Positions 1 through 9,405 are shown, counted from the first letter of the stretch. The stretch is DNA of 64,000 nucleotides from Acidobacteriota bacterium (GCA_012103255.1 WLXD01000001.1:682001-746000); one strand, 5' to 3'. The notes: generated by a model from the sequence alone, not told the origin. Translations and numbers: made by a program.

Positions 1-3
1 AAA

Positions 4-18
4 GTTGACGACGTCAAC
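4..18. promoter_or_regulatory. 15-bp perfect palindrome beyond pntB
   Basis: The sequence reads GTTGACG-A-CGTCAAC, two 7-bp arms around one central A. It lies about 48 bp past the pntB stop. It could be an operator for a gene left of the window or part of a transcript end; nothing in the window decides between these. Confidence 0.3.
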
Positions 19-36
19 ACTGATCGCGAACGCACG

Positions 37-55
37 CCAACCCCAGAAGGGTTGG
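37..55 (-). terminator. Hairpin downstream of pntB
   Basis: CCAACCC and GGGTTGG can pair as a 7-bp stem around a 5-nt loop, 10 nt past the pntB stop codon. There is no clear T-run on the minus strand after it, so an intrinsic terminator is only a suggestion. Confidence 0.35.
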
Positions 56-65
56 TCGTTGGCGA

Positions 66-1490
66 CTAGTCCTGCTTGAACTCCGCCACGAGCGTGCTCA
101 CGGAGTCCTTGGCGTCGCCAAGGAGCATCCGGGTGTTGTCGCGGAAGAACAGCGGGTTGCCGATGCCGGCGTAGCCGGCGCCGAGCGACCGCTTCAGCAC
201 GAACGTCGTGCGTGCCTTGTCGACGTCGATGATGGGCATGCCGTAGATCGGGCTGGTGTCGTCCTCGCGGGCGGCCGGGTTCACGACATCATTCGCGCCG
301 ATCACCATGCAGACGTCAACCGTCTCGATGATCGGGTTCACGTCGTCGGGTTCCACCAGCTGCTCGTAGGGAACGTTCGCCTCAGCGAGCAGCACGTTCA
401 TGTGGCCCGGCATACGACCGGCCACCGGGTGGATGGCGTACTTCACTTCGCAACCGTTCTCTTCGAGCATGTCGCCAAGCTCGCGGACGGCGTGCTGGGC
501 CTGCGCCACGGCCATGCCGTATCCAGGCACGATCACCACGCTGCTCGCCGCCTCGAGCACGAGGAACGCGTCCTCGGCGTTGATGACCTTGGCCTCGCCT
601 TCGTTCTTCTTGCCCGGGCCGCCACTCGTGGTCGAGCCGAAGCCAGAGAACAGAACGTTGCTGAGCGAGCGGTTCATCGCCTTGCACATGATCGTCGTCA
701 GAATCAGGCCGGATGCACCGACCAGCGCACCCGAAACGATCAGAACCTTGTTCACGATGATGAAGCCGGTGGCGCATGCCGCCAGACCCGAGTAGCTGTT
801 GAGCAGGGCGATCACGACGGGCATGTCAGCGCCGCCGATGCCGATCACCGCAAGGATGCCGAGTAGCAATCCGGTGGCCACAACCACCAGGAAGATGTCG
901 TACTTGGCCGTCATCAGCGGATCGGCCAGGTCGCCGACCATCGAGAACGCGATGCCGGCGCCCACAGCGACGAGTAGCAACAGCACATTGAAGGCCTGCT
1001 GACCCGGGAAGAGCATCGGCCGTCCGGGCATCTTGCCGGAAAGCTTGCCCCACGCGACGATGCTGCCGGTGAAGGTCAGTCCGCCGATAAGCGAGGCTAA
1101 GAAGATCGACCCCAGGGTGAACGAGCTGTAGCCCACCACGCCGGAGTTCGTCGTCTCGACGAAGGTCTGGTGGAACTCGGCCCAGCCGACGAGCAGCGAT
1201 GCGATACCGCCGGTGCCGTTGAACAGGGCCACCATTTCAGGCATGCCGGTCATCGCGACGGTCTTGGCCGCGAAGAGTCCAACACCGCCACCGATCACCA
1301 GGCCGGCGACGATGTAGGTGTAGTCGAGGCCGCCATAGAGCAGCGTCGCAACGAGGGCGATAAGCATGCCCATCGATGAGAGTTGGTTGCCACGCTGTGC
1401 CGTATCCGCCTTCGAGAGCATCTTCAGCCCGAAGACGAACAGCACCGCTGCCGCGATGTACGCAATATCGATCAGAAAGGGGGACAGCAT
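66..1490 (-). CDS. pntB: NAD(P) transhydrogenase subunit beta
   Basis: Membrane subunit of the proton-translocating transhydrogenase, which transfers hydride from NADH to NADP+ using the proton gradient. The 474-aa length is usual for PntB. About the first 270 residues are a series of hydrophobic helices. The C-terminal domain III, from about residue 305, binds NADP(H): it shows VPGYGMAVAQAQHAV, HPVAGRMPGHMNVLLAEAN, GANDVVNP and KRSLGAGYAGI, all characteristic of the family. The ATG shares a base with the last base of the upstream gene's stop, so it is translationally coupled to pntAB. With pntAB and pntAA it forms a three-gene operon with split alpha subunit, as in many non-enteric bacteria. 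Main physiological role is NADPH supply. Confidence 0.97.
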   Translation of the reverse strand: MLSPFLIDIAYIAAAVLFVFGLKMLSKADTAQRGNQLSSMGMLIALVATLLYGGLDYTYIVAGLVIGGGVGLFAAKTVAMTGMPEMVALFNGTGGIASLLVGWAEFHQTFVETTNSGVVGYSSFTLGSIFLASLIGGLTFTGSIVAWGKLSGKMPGRPMLFPGQQAFNVLLLLVAVGAGIAFSMVGDLADPLMTAKYDIFLVVVATGLLLGILAVIGIGGADMPVVIALLNSYSGLAACATGFIIVNKVLIVSGALVGASGLILTTIMCKAMNRSLSNVLFSGFGSTTSGGPGKKNEGEAKVINAEDAFLVLEAASSVVIVPGYGMAVAQAQHAVRELGDMLEENGCEVKYAIHPVAGRMPGHMNVLLAEANVPYEQLVEPDDVNPIIETVDVCMVIGANDVVNPAAREDDTSPIYGMPIIDVDKARTTFVLKRSLGAGYAGIGNPLFFRDNTRMLLGDAKDSVSTLVAEFKQD

Positions 1491-1789
1491 CAGCCTTCTC
1501 CCTGACCCTTCTTGCGGAACATGCCGAGCATGCGGTCGGTGACGAGATACCCGCCCACGACATTGACGGCCGCGCAGGCGACGGCCGCGGTACCAAGGAC
1601 CGCGGTAATCGTCTCGTTACCGCTCGAGAGCGACAGCACAGCACCTACAACGGTGATGCCGGAGATGGCGTTCGATCCACTCATGAGCGGCGTGTGCAAC
1701 TGCGAAGGCACGCGCGAGATGAGCTCGAATCCGAGGAAGATGCTGAGCATCAGGATGAACAGCAGGAAAACTGTTGTTTGGGCGTCCAT
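1490..1789 (-). CDS. pntAB: NAD(P) transhydrogenase alpha subunit, membrane part
   Basis: The 99-aa protein corresponds to the membrane segment of the alpha subunit in organisms where PntA is split in two. Three hydrophobic helices are visible (about residues 6-23, 36-55 and 62-82). The stretch LHTPLMSGSNAISGI between the first two is a family hallmark. It lies between pntAA and pntB and overlaps pntB by one base, and is expected to assemble with PntB to form the proton channel. Confidence 0.95.
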   Translation of the reverse strand: MDAQTTVFLLFILMLSIFLGFELISRVPSQLHTPLMSGSNAISGITVVGAVLSLSSGNETITAVLGTAAVACAAVNVVGGYLVTDRMLGMFRKKGQGEG

Positions 1790-1818
1790 GTTTGACCTGG
1801 CTGGTTGGATTCGGCTGA

Positions 1819-2964
1819 TTAGTTGCCCGCGTATGCCTTCTGCAGCATCTCGCTGGTGACCGCGCCGTCGTTGGTGACGAGCGCGCCCGCCATGATTTCG
1901 TCTTCCGTATCGAGCTTCAGTTCCTTGGCTTCCTCATCCCAGAAGTGCTGGATGAAGTTCATCAGGTTGCTCGAGTACATCTGGCTGGCGTGCAGCGCCA
2001 CGGTGCCAGGCAGGTTGTCGTAGCCAACGATGTGAACACCGTTGTCGGTCACGATCTCCTCGTTGAGCTTCGTGCCTGCCACGTTGCCGCCGTGCTCGGA
2101 TGCCGCCATGTCGACGATCACCGAGCCGGCGCTCATGCCGGCAACCATTTCCTCGGTGATGATCAGCGGCGGCTTCCGCCCGAATACCTTTGCAGTGCTG
2201 ACGATCACGTCGGAGTAGGCGCAGATCTTGGCCATGCCCTTCTGCTGCATCGCGATCTGTTCGGGGGTGAGCTGCTTGGCGTAACCGCCCTCCGTCTGGC
2301 CCGTGTCGCCGATGTCGATTTTCACGAACTTGGCGCCGAGTGATTGCACCTGCTCGGCGACGACCGGACGCGTGTCGAAGGCTTCCACGCGAGCGCCCAT
2401 GCGCTTGGCGGTGGCGATAGCCTGCAGGCCCGCAACGCCGGCCCCGACGATGAAGGCGCGCGACGGGCTCAGCGTGCCCGCCGGAGTCATCATCATCGGA
2501 AAGCCCTTGCTCAAACGATCGGCCGCGAGAACGACAGCAGCGTAGCCAGCCAGGCTGGCCTGCGACGACAGTGCGTCCATCTTCTGCGCCAGCGTCGTGC
2601 GCGGAATCAGTTCCATGCAGATCGTCTTCACGTTGCCGTGCGCCATCTGTTCGACGAGCGGTTGGTTGAAGAACGGATCGAGGTGGCTGACGTGGATCAT
2701 GCCCGCCGTCAGTCCGGCGATCTCATCGGCGTTCGGCGTGTTCAGGCGTAGCACCATGTCGGCGCCTTGGATGGTCGCGGCATAGTCGCCGCCAACCGTT
2801 GCGCCCGCGTCGGTGTATTCGGAGTCGGCCAGGCCAACTGTGGCGCCAACGCCAGCTTCAACGACGACTTCTGCGCCCATCTTCACGAGCTTGCCGACGT
2901 CGCCGGGGATCAACGGGATCCGCGGCTCGTCCGCCTTGGTTTCCCGGGGTACGGCGATCTTCAT
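1819..2964 (-). CDS. pntAA: NAD(P) transhydrogenase alpha subunit, NAD-binding part
   Basis: A soluble 381-aa subunit that binds NAD(H) (domain I). It starts MKIAVPRET, the usual PntA/alanine-dehydrogenase N-terminus. A Rossmann motif, GAGVAGLQAIATAKRMGA, lies near residue 170, and GYDNLPGTVALHAS with YSSNLMNF lies near the C-terminus. I chose the ATG at 2964 over an upstream in-frame start at 3018: it opens with the conserved family sequence and has AGGGAAG a short distance upstream, and the extension has no family similarity. First gene of the pnt operon; 29 nt separate it from pntAB. Confidence 0.95.
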   Translation of the reverse strand: MKIAVPRETKADEPRIPLIPGDVGKLVKMGAEVVVEAGVGATVGLADSEYTDAGATVGGDYAATIQGADMVLRLNTPNADEIAGLTAGMIHVSHLDPFFNQPLVEQMAHGNVKTICMELIPRTTLAQKMDALSSQASLAGYAAVVLAADRLSKGFPMMMTPAGTLSPSRAFIVGAGVAGLQAIATAKRMGARVEAFDTRPVVAEQVQSLGAKFVKIDIGDTGQTEGGYAKQLTPEQIAMQQKGMAKICAYSDVIVSTAKVFGRKPPLIITEEMVAGMSAGSVIVDMAASEHGGNVAGTKLNEEIVTDNGVHIVGYDNLPGTVALHASQMYSSNLMNFIQHFWDEEAKELKLDTEDEIMAGALVTNDGAVTSEMLQKAYAGN

Positions 2965-3104
2965 GCGTAGCTTCCCTGTGCTGGTGCCTGACTGGATGCA
3001 GGGGATGGCGGGCACCAAGAATCAGCGCCCGCGAAAAAGACGCGTAGATTCTCTTAGAGACGCATCGCTGCCGCAAACTGGCCGCGGGGGTTTCGTCGCC
3101 GAGA

Positions 3105-5771
3105 CTAGGCTTCCGCTCGTAGCGCCTCGACAGGATCCACACGCGCGGCGCGGCAGGCGGGGAGCCACGTGGCCAGGAGTGCCGTGACGATCACGATCGC
3201 GGGCACGAGTGCGAAGGCCAGGGGGTCGAACCAGTGCATGTCCACCAGCAGTCGGCCGAAGTTCAGAGTCGACATGGCGCGGGCGAGCGGTACCGCCGCG
3301 CCGACGCCGACCACCACGGCGATTGCGGCCATGGCGGCAGCCTGCTTCAGCACCATGTTCGCGACCCCGCGACGCGCCGCTCCCAGCGCGATGCGAACAC
3401 CGATCTCGCGCTGGCGCTGCGCAACGTGATACGCCATCACGCCGTACAGACCGATCGCTGAGAGTACTCCGGCGAGTACGGCGAACGCGCCGATGAGCGC
3501 GAGCATGAAGCGCTGTGTTTCGTAGGAGGCCTCAAGGTATGTCGTCAGTGCTCGCACGCCGTCCACGGGACTGTCGCCGATCTCCTTCACGATCGCGCGC
3601 ACGGGTTCGACGAGGGCCTCAGCAGAGGCGTCGGTGCGCAGCACAAGCGACATCGTACCGATGGGGTCAGCGCCGTACGGTACGTAGATGATCGGGGTGG
3701 CGAATGACGCTGGTCCCCACTCCTGGACCGTCTCCACTACACCGACGACGGTCCACTGCTTCCTTACGTCTGTGTCGCCACCCATGGATGGCGCGGTTTC
3801 GAGCGCGAGCCCCATCGGTTCTCGGCCATTCAGGAACTTGCTGATGAACTGCTGATTGACCAAAGCCACGGGGTCACGTTCATCAGCCTTGGAGAGCAGT
3901 CGGCCCTTGACGCTGTCGATCTTGAGCGTGTCGAAGTATTCCGGACTGACCCGCCTGTACTCAGCGCCGAGTGCGCGTTCGGCCTGCATCCTCTCGCCAT
4001 CTACAAAGACGCGGACCCAGTCTCCCGTGCCGTCCATGGGGGCCGCGTCCGCAAGGCCCGCGCTTGTGACGCCCGGCAACGATTGGGCACGTTCCAGGAG
4101 CTGCGAGAAATAGACGTCCGCGCCCGTGTCTTCGCCGCTCATCATCACGCGAGCACTCACGACCCCGTTGTAGTCGAACCCGGCGTCTGAGCTGATGATG
4201 TTGTAGACGCTGCGCACGAGCAGTCCCGCGCCGATCATCAAGACCAGGGCGAGCGCCATCTGGCCGACGACCAGCGAGCGTCGGAATCGGAGATCGGAGG
4301 AACTCGCGCTGCTGGAGCGATTCGTGCCGCGTAGAGCGAAGCCCAGGTGCGGGCGGCTCAGTCGGATCGCCGGCAGGACGCTGAAGATTTGCAACGCCAC
4401 GGCTGCTACGAAGAATGCGAAGGCGAAGCTGCGAGCCTCGATCGTGGTTTCGTGCAGGATCAGCGGCCAGCGTGGTGCCAGCGGTAGCAGCAGACTCAGG
4501 CCCCAAGTAGCGATCGCGAGGCCGAGGATCGCTCCCGCGCTCGCCACGAGGGTACCTTCGGCGAGTAGCAGCCGGACCACGCGCAGTCGACCGGCGCCGA
4601 GCGCCATGCGCACGCTCATTTCGGTCTGTCGCGAACTCCCGCGGGCAAGCACCAGGCTTGCGAGGTTCACGCAGGCGATCAGCAAAACCAGACCAACAGC
4701 GGCGGCCAGGATGCCGTACATCGTACGGCTGTCTTCCAGGTACAGGTCCTTGATGGGCAGTATGTGAACGCCCCATTTCTCGTTCGTTTCCGGGTATTGA
4801 GCCGAGAGCGCATCGACCACGCCGGCCATCTCGTCGTAGGCCTGCTCCTGTGAAACCCCGGGGCGCAGGCGCGCCAGCACGAACAGTGAGCGAGCGGCCC
4901 GATCGGTGGCTTCCTCAGAGTTGAATCGGAGCGGGCGCCACATTGCTACGCGACCCCACGGGTGGCGGAAACCCGGTGTGGTCACACCCACGACCGTATG
5001 GACCTCGCCATTGAGGGACACGTCGGTGCCGACGATATCGGCGGCCCCCGCGAAGAGCTGCTGCCAGGTGCCGTGCGTGATCAGGAGGTCACGCGGGCCT
5101 GAAGTTGCGTCGAGAAGGGAACCCAGGTGCGGACGAGTGCCGAGCGTCTGGAAGGTTTCGTCCGTGACCTCGCTCAGTCGTACCCGCTCCGGATGCGAAC
5201 CGCCGGTCAGCACCGCGCGGGTCTGGCGTATGGCGGTGACGGATTCAAAACTCGAGCTCGACTCGACCCAGTCGTGGTAGTCGCCGGTGGTCACCGGGAA
5301 CCGACTGAAGGACTCTCGATCCCGATCGTGCGCGAACAGGTACACGAGTTGTTCGGCGTCGGGGTAGGGCAGCGGCTGGATGATGACCTTGTCGATCACG
5401 CTGAACACGATCGTGCTGGCGCCAATCCCGAGGGCCAACGTGAGGATGCTCACTGTTGCGTAGCCTGGCCGTGCCCGCAAAGACCTCGCGGCGAACGTGA
5501 TGTCGTCCCACACGAGTCGCATACGTTCGCGGAGCGGCGGTTTCCCGGGACCGAGCGGAGTCTGTGACGTGGGCGTGCGGTGGTCGCGCCACGCCGCTCG
5601 CACGACATCGGTGGACTCGCGGAAGGTCAGCGCCACTTTTGCGCCAGCGCTGCGCGTCTCGCGCAGCAAGTCGGCGAAGTCCTCGACCATCCGGTCGCCG
5701 AATTTTTCTCTGAAAGGGCGAGGGCAGACGCGTAGTGCCGTGCGGTAGGCGAGCAGCGGGACGAGAGTCAC
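3105..5771 (-). CDS. ADOP-type ABC transporter permease (MacB/FtsX)
   Basis: An 888-aa protein with the layout of the duplicated permeases common in Acidobacteriota. An N-terminal prefix of about 90 residues precedes the first membrane helix, found in RPGYATVSILTLALGIGAS (about residues 102-120). A MacB-type periplasmic region follows, then a three-helix FtsX core (about 345-470), a second periplasmic domain, and a second FtsX core near the C-terminus ending DPVEALRAEA. There is no ATPase domain here and no ATPase gene beside it, which is typical for these orphan permeases, so the substrate is unknown. It starts with GTG two bases after the padR stop, so the two are co-transcribed and probably translationally coupled. 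Confidence 0.9.
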   Translation of the reverse strand: MTLVPLLAYRTALRVCPRPFREKFGDRMVEDFADLLRETRSAGAKVALTFRESTDVVRAAWRDHRTPTSQTPLGPGKPPLRERMRLVWDDITFAARSLRARPGYATVSILTLALGIGASTIVFSVIDKVIIQPLPYPDAEQLVYLFAHDRDRESFSRFPVTTGDYHDWVESSSSFESVTAIRQTRAVLTGGSHPERVRLSEVTDETFQTLGTRPHLGSLLDATSGPRDLLITHGTWQQLFAGAADIVGTDVSLNGEVHTVVGVTTPGFRHPWGRVAMWRPLRFNSEEATDRAARSLFVLARLRPGVSQEQAYDEMAGVVDALSAQYPETNEKWGVHILPIKDLYLEDSRTMYGILAAAVGLVLLIACVNLASLVLARGSSRQTEMSVRMALGAGRLRVVRLLLAEGTLVASAGAILGLAIATWGLSLLLPLAPRWPLILHETTIEARSFAFAFFVAAVALQIFSVLPAIRLSRPHLGFALRGTNRSSSASSSDLRFRRSLVVGQMALALVLMIGAGLLVRSVYNIISSDAGFDYNGVVSARVMMSGEDTGADVYFSQLLERAQSLPGVTSAGLADAAPMDGTGDWVRVFVDGERMQAERALGAEYRRVSPEYFDTLKIDSVKGRLLSKADERDPVALVNQQFISKFLNGREPMGLALETAPSMGGDTDVRKQWTVVGVVETVQEWGPASFATPIIYVPYGADPIGTMSLVLRTDASAEALVEPVRAIVKEIGDSPVDGVRALTTYLEASYETQRFMLALIGAFAVLAGVLSAIGLYGVMAYHVAQRQREIGVRIALGAARRGVANMVLKQAAAMAAIAVVVGVGAAVPLARAMSTLNFGRLLVDMHWFDPLAFALVPAIVIVTALLATWLPACRAARVDPVEALRAEA

Positions 5772-5773
5772 GG

Positions 5774-6130
5774 TTATTTGCTCGAAGCGGGGATCAGATC
5801 GTGGTCCCGGGCGAAGCCAACGAGACGTTGCAGTCGGGCAGCCTCGGCGCTGGCCACTTCGTGGCCGAGCGGAAGAAGCCGGTATGAGCGCCGACGTTCA
5901 TCGCTCGACGCCGTCTCCTCGATCAGTTGCTGTTCGAGAAGTCGGCGGATCGCGGTGTAGAGGGTTCCCGTGCCGAGGCGCAATTCGCCCGCGGTGCGCT
6001 CGCGTACTTCGACGATGATGCCGTAGCCGTGCTTTTCACCCCGCGATAGCGATAGCAGGATGTGGAACACGGCCGGGGTGAGCGGCAAGTATGACGAGGG
6101 ATCGGCGGGGTTCACGGTGACGCGGTTCAT
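5774..6130 (-). CDS. PadR family transcriptional regulator
   Basis: A 118-aa winged-helix regulator. The PadR core is clear: AVFHILLSLSRGEKHGYGI, then LRLGTGTLYTAIRRLLEQ and a wing with SDERRRSYRLLPLG. I prefer the ATG at 6130 because AGGAG lies 9 nt upstream; a TTG two codons earlier is less well placed. It precedes the ADOP permease by two bases, a pairing seen repeatedly in Acidobacteriota. The palindrome and direct repeats just upstream suggest autoregulation. Confidence 0.92.
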   Translation of the reverse strand: MNRVTVNPADPSSYLPLTPAVFHILLSLSRGEKHGYGIIVEVRERTAGELRLGTGTLYTAIRRLLEQQLIEETASSDERRRSYRLLPLGHEVASAEAARLQRLVGFARDHDLIPASSK

Positions 6131-6167
6131 CTTCAAGGACTCCTGGTGGATCGGCGATCTTGCCGAG

Positions 6168-6218
6168 TGTCTAAATTAGACATATCTATTCTAGACATAT
6201 CCGGGAGGCGGGAGTCAA
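6168..6218 (-). promoter_or_regulatory. padR-ADOP promoter with palindrome and direct-repeat operators
   Basis: On the minus strand, TTGACT (6218-6213) is followed after 19 bp by TAGAAT (6193-6188), plausible -35 and -10 elements. Overlapping and following the -10 are two copies of TAGACATATC on the plus strand (6177-6186 and 6192-6201, 15-bp period), and the perfect 7-1-7 palindrome TGTCTAAATTAGACA (6168-6182). The tract is markedly AT-rich for this region. The layout fits repression by the adjacent PadR protein; that is inference. Confidence 0.6.
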
Positions 6219-6256
6219 CTGCTACGCGGGAGGTGTTGTGCCCGGCGCTGCCGCGC

Positions 6257-8455
6257 CTAGCCCTCGTAGTAGCGGCGCGGAATCCAGGCGAAGCCGGCTG
6301 ACGACGTGCCTTGCACCTTTGTCGCGATGACCTCTTGCGAGGCGTTCACGATGTCGTCAACGTTGAGCACGGAGGCCTTCTCGAGCGTCGGCGACTGGCC
6401 GATGCCCGGAACGTTCTTCTGGCCAACCGCTCGTGTCGGGATGCCATCGAAGCGTTCGGTGACATGCCCCTGGATCGAGCGGACGAATCCGGCGAATGGC
6501 CGGTCTTCCGCTGCCACGACCAGGCGACCGGTGCGTCCCACGCTTGCGTAGACGGTCTCCAGGTCCGGTGGCACCAGCGTGCGGAGGTCGATGACCGCGG
6601 CCGATGTGCCCTCGGTCTCCAACTTCCGCGCCGCGTCGAGAGCCGTGTACACCGCACGGCCCCAGGCCACGATGGTCACGTCGGTTCCATCGCGCCGAAT
6701 GGCGGCCTTCGAAAAGGGCACGCGCACGCTCGGATCCAGATCCGGGACCTCGCCCCGCATGATCGCCTTCTTGATCTGCTCGACGTCCTCGTTGCCGTCC
6801 GGTTCGCCGGGAATCCGCGGCCCGAGAGGCAGGCGGTAGGCGAACTTTGGTTCGAGGATCACCACGGGGCCATCGTATTCGGCGGCGGTGAGCAGCAAGC
6901 CATAGGCGTCGAACGCGGTCGACGGCATCAGCAAGACCAGGCCCGGAATCGACGAGAAGTAGCCGTCGTTGCTCATCGAGTGATAGATGGCGCCGCCGCC
7001 GAACGGGTCGGTAGGCATGCGCAGAATCAGACTCGATGAAGCGTTGCCGTTGGACGACCAGTGCAGGTTGCCCAGATACACGAGCCAGTGGAACGCGTTG
7101 TAGACGTAGTCGCCGAACTGAATCTCCGGCAACGCCAGCAGGCCGTCGTGCAGGCTCGCGCCCATGGCGGTGCCCACGATCAGCGGCTCGTTCAGCGGCG
7201 CGTCGATCACCTTCTCGGGGTGCTTCTTCTGCAGGCCCGCAGTGGCTGTCATCACGCCGCCGAGTTTGCCGACGTCCTGGCCCCAGATCACACCGTTCTT
7301 GTCGCGGATAATGTGGTCGAGTGCGGAGCGAATCGCGCCAGCGTAGGTGATGTTGGTGCTGCCCTCGGTCGGCGTTTCTTCCACCGCCGGGAAGGGCGCG
7401 TAGATGTGGTCGAAGATCGACTCTGGGTCCGGCTCCGGCTCGGTGCGCACCTGGCTGATGATCGAGCGGACGTTCTCGATCTCCTCCTCCATGATGCGGC
7501 CGGCCTCATGATGGGCGAAGAAGTCACGTCCCTCGCCGTCTTTGCGCCGCAACGTGTCGGCTTCTTCGAGCACGCCGCGTTCAACCAGCTGTTCGCCCCA
7601 CTTGATCAGCGGGTCGTCCTGACTGAGATCGAAGGTCACGTCCGCGGCCGAACTATGGCCGTTGAAGCGCGGCAGGTCGCGCACGTGAAGGATCACGCCG
7701 CTCTGGTTGTCCTTCACATGGCCGGCAACGGCGAGGACCGTTTCGTATACGTCGTCGAAGCTCCGACCATCGCATTCGAAGTGCTCGAGACCGAACGCTC
7801 GTGCGTAAGCTTCCCAGTCCTTGATTCCGCGGCCTTCGTCTGGCGTGGTGCTGATGGCGATGTTGTTGTCGGTCACCATGATGATCAGCGGAAGCTTCCA
7901 CACACTGGCCGCGTTCATCGCGTCGTGCATGTCGCCTTCGGCGGTCGTGCCGTCGCCGACGATCGCCATCGCAACGCCGTCGGTGCGCCCCAGCACCTTG
8001 AACCCCTTCGCGTAGCCAGCCGCCTTGCCGAGCTGCATTCCCACCGGGCTCTGCACCGGCAGGATGCCGTCGTTCGGGTAGTGCTGATGGTTGACCATCT
8101 GTCGGCCGCCGCTGAGCTCGTCTGTGACCTTGGAGAACTGCTGCCGCATCAGGTCCAGCGCGAAAGTGTCGCGACCGTTGAGCTCGAGCCACATCGATAC
8201 CAGAGCGCCTGAGCGATAGTGCGGCACGAAACCGAAGTTGTCGGGGGTGAGCACGCGAGACAGCGCTAGCGCGGTCGCCACGCCGTGGACTTCCTCTCCC
8301 GGTCCCCAGATCGCGAACTTCACCTCACCGCGGCTCACGAGCCGGACGATGTATTCCTCGGTGGTGCGCGAACGGATCGCTAGGCGATACGCGTGGACGA
8401 GTTCGTCGTTCGTGGGTTCGACCTGAGCCCTGGCGTCGGTCTCGGTTTGAGCCAT
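6257..8455 (-). CDS. 2-oxoacid dehydrogenase E1, fused alpha-beta subunits
   Basis: The 732-aa protein joins the alpha and beta subunits of a thiamine-diphosphate 2-oxoacid dehydrogenase E1 (pyruvate or branched-chain type), which decarboxylates the 2-oxoacid and passes the acyl group to lipoyl-E2. The alpha half carries the ThDP motif GDGTTAEGDMHDAMNAASVW and the phosphate-contacting TDNNIAIST. The beta half, from about residue 345, contains ALPEIQFGDYVYNAFHW and ends in a transketolase C-terminal domain (VIDLRTLVPPDLETV). The start at 8455 has GGGAGG six bases upstream; the 53 residues of in-frame extension before it are arginine/proline-rich and unlike the family. No E2 or E3 gene is adjacent, so substrate cannot be fixed from context. 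Confidence 0.9.
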   Translation of the reverse strand: MAQTETDARAQVEPTNDELVHAYRLAIRSRTTEEYIVRLVSRGEVKFAIWGPGEEVHGVATALALSRVLTPDNFGFVPHYRSGALVSMWLELNGRDTFALDLMRQQFSKVTDELSGGRQMVNHQHYPNDGILPVQSPVGMQLGKAAGYAKGFKVLGRTDGVAMAIVGDGTTAEGDMHDAMNAASVWKLPLIIMVTDNNIAISTTPDEGRGIKDWEAYARAFGLEHFECDGRSFDDVYETVLAVAGHVKDNQSGVILHVRDLPRFNGHSSAADVTFDLSQDDPLIKWGEQLVERGVLEEADTLRRKDGEGRDFFAHHEAGRIMEEEIENVRSIISQVRTEPEPDPESIFDHIYAPFPAVEETPTEGSTNITYAGAIRSALDHIIRDKNGVIWGQDVGKLGGVMTATAGLQKKHPEKVIDAPLNEPLIVGTAMGASLHDGLLALPEIQFGDYVYNAFHWLVYLGNLHWSSNGNASSSLILRMPTDPFGGGAIYHSMSNDGYFSSIPGLVLLMPSTAFDAYGLLLTAAEYDGPVVILEPKFAYRLPLGPRIPGEPDGNEDVEQIKKAIMRGEVPDLDPSVRVPFSKAAIRRDGTDVTIVAWGRAVYTALDAARKLETEGTSAAVIDLRTLVPPDLETVYASVGRTGRLVVAAEDRPFAGFVRSIQGHVTERFDGIPTRAVGQKNVPGIGQSPTLEKASVLNVDDIVNASQEVIATKVQGTSSAGFAWIPRRYYEG

Positions 8456-8576
8456 CAGAAACCTCCCTGGTTGAACGACCACTGCCACCGAAACGGTGTG
8501 CGGGCAGGGCCGGCGCATACGTCGCGCGCCGCTCTCGCCGCGGGAACGGGGTGGGCTCCGGCGATACCAAGAAGGC

Positions 8577-8619
8577 GGCTGCGCAGCCGGCCAATCGACC
8601 GGCTTCGCAGCCAATTATA
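8577..8619 (-). other. Long inverted repeat beside a TATAAT box
   Basis: A 14-bp stem with one mismatch (8577-8590 with 8599-8612) encloses an 8-nt loop. Immediately to its right, the minus strand reads TATAAT (8619-8614), a perfect -10 box that could serve the E1 gene, though no good -35 lies at the right distance. The hairpin may instead end the GWxTD transcript. Both roles are inferred from position only. Confidence 0.35.
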
Positions 8620-8733
8620 GGAGGGAGAGCCGGATCGCGACTACCGAATGGGTCGTCGTTCGTCTTTCCGGGCCGGGTAGATGCCCTCAACGCCCACGTC
8701 GAGGTGCCCCGATCCGGCTCTCCAGGCCAGCCA

Positions 8734-9405
8734 TCAGCCTCCGAAGTTGCCCTTCAGAGACGGGTCGACGATGGCCGCCAGTTTCGAGTACGCCAGCGCG
8801 TCGCGGACGTAGAGCGGCAGTGTTCCCGGTCCGCCAAATCCACCATAGATCTGGTAGCGCGAGCGGTGGTGGTCCTTCACGAAGGCGATGGCCACTTCGC
8901 CACCCACGGAGCCGAAGCTCGTGTTCAGCGCGGCCGGTCCCACCGTGTAGTAGGTCCACACGGTCGCCTCAGTGCGTGCACCCATCGAGGGCCGGACCGA
9001 GTCGGGTCGACCCAGAACGATGTGGATCTCGCCACGCGTTGACTTCCAGCCGCGCGGGAAGTCGTTGTACTTCCGGTTGGCTTCGGCCACACGCTCGTAG
9101 AATCCGATCCGCGCCTCGTTCACGCCGTCACGCAGGTCGGTGTCGCGACGATCCCAGAACCACTGCATGAACGCAGCGCGTTCCTCGCGGGTCTCGAGAT
9201 CCTTGAGCATCTCCCGCTCCCCGTCGAGCAGGATGTAGCGCACCGGACCCTCGGCCCATAGGTCGGGATCCGATTCGAAGTACTTCATGGCAGCGAGCGT
9301 CTCGCGTGGCAGCTCGTCGAGCGAGCCGGCAAGTGCCATGCCGGGAATGGCGAGAAGCATCGCCAGTGCAGTAGCTCGTAGTGTGCGACCTGTGTTGGTA
9401 CGCAT
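8734..9405 (-). CDS. Secreted GWxTD-domain protein
   Basis: A 223-aa protein with a signal peptide (hydrophobic stretch TALAMLLAIPGMALA, about residues 12-26). The body shows FMQWFWDRRDTD and GWKSTRGEIHIVLGRPD, matching the GWxTD domain known from Acidobacteriota secreted proteins; here the core reads GWKST instead of GWxTD. Its function is not established. The start at 9405 is preceded by GGAGG with 8-nt spacing and directly opens the signal peptide. Stands alone, divergent from addB. Confidence 0.8.
   Translation of the reverse strand: MRTNTGRTLRATALAMLLAIPGMALAGSLDELPRETLAAMKYFESDPDLWAEGPVRYILLDGEREMLKDLETREERAAFMQWFWDRRDTDLRDGVNEARIGFYERVAEANRKYNDFPRGWKSTRGEIHIVLGRPDSVRPSMGARTEATVWTYYTVGPAALNTSFGSVGGEVAIAFVKDHHRSRYQIYGGFGGPGTLPLYVRDALAYSKLAAIVDPSLKGNFGG

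Noticed and set aside
7061-8212. 383-codon frame on the plus strand opposite the E1 gene
   Set aside because: Antisense shadow produced by high GC; the minus-strand frame carries all E1 motifs.
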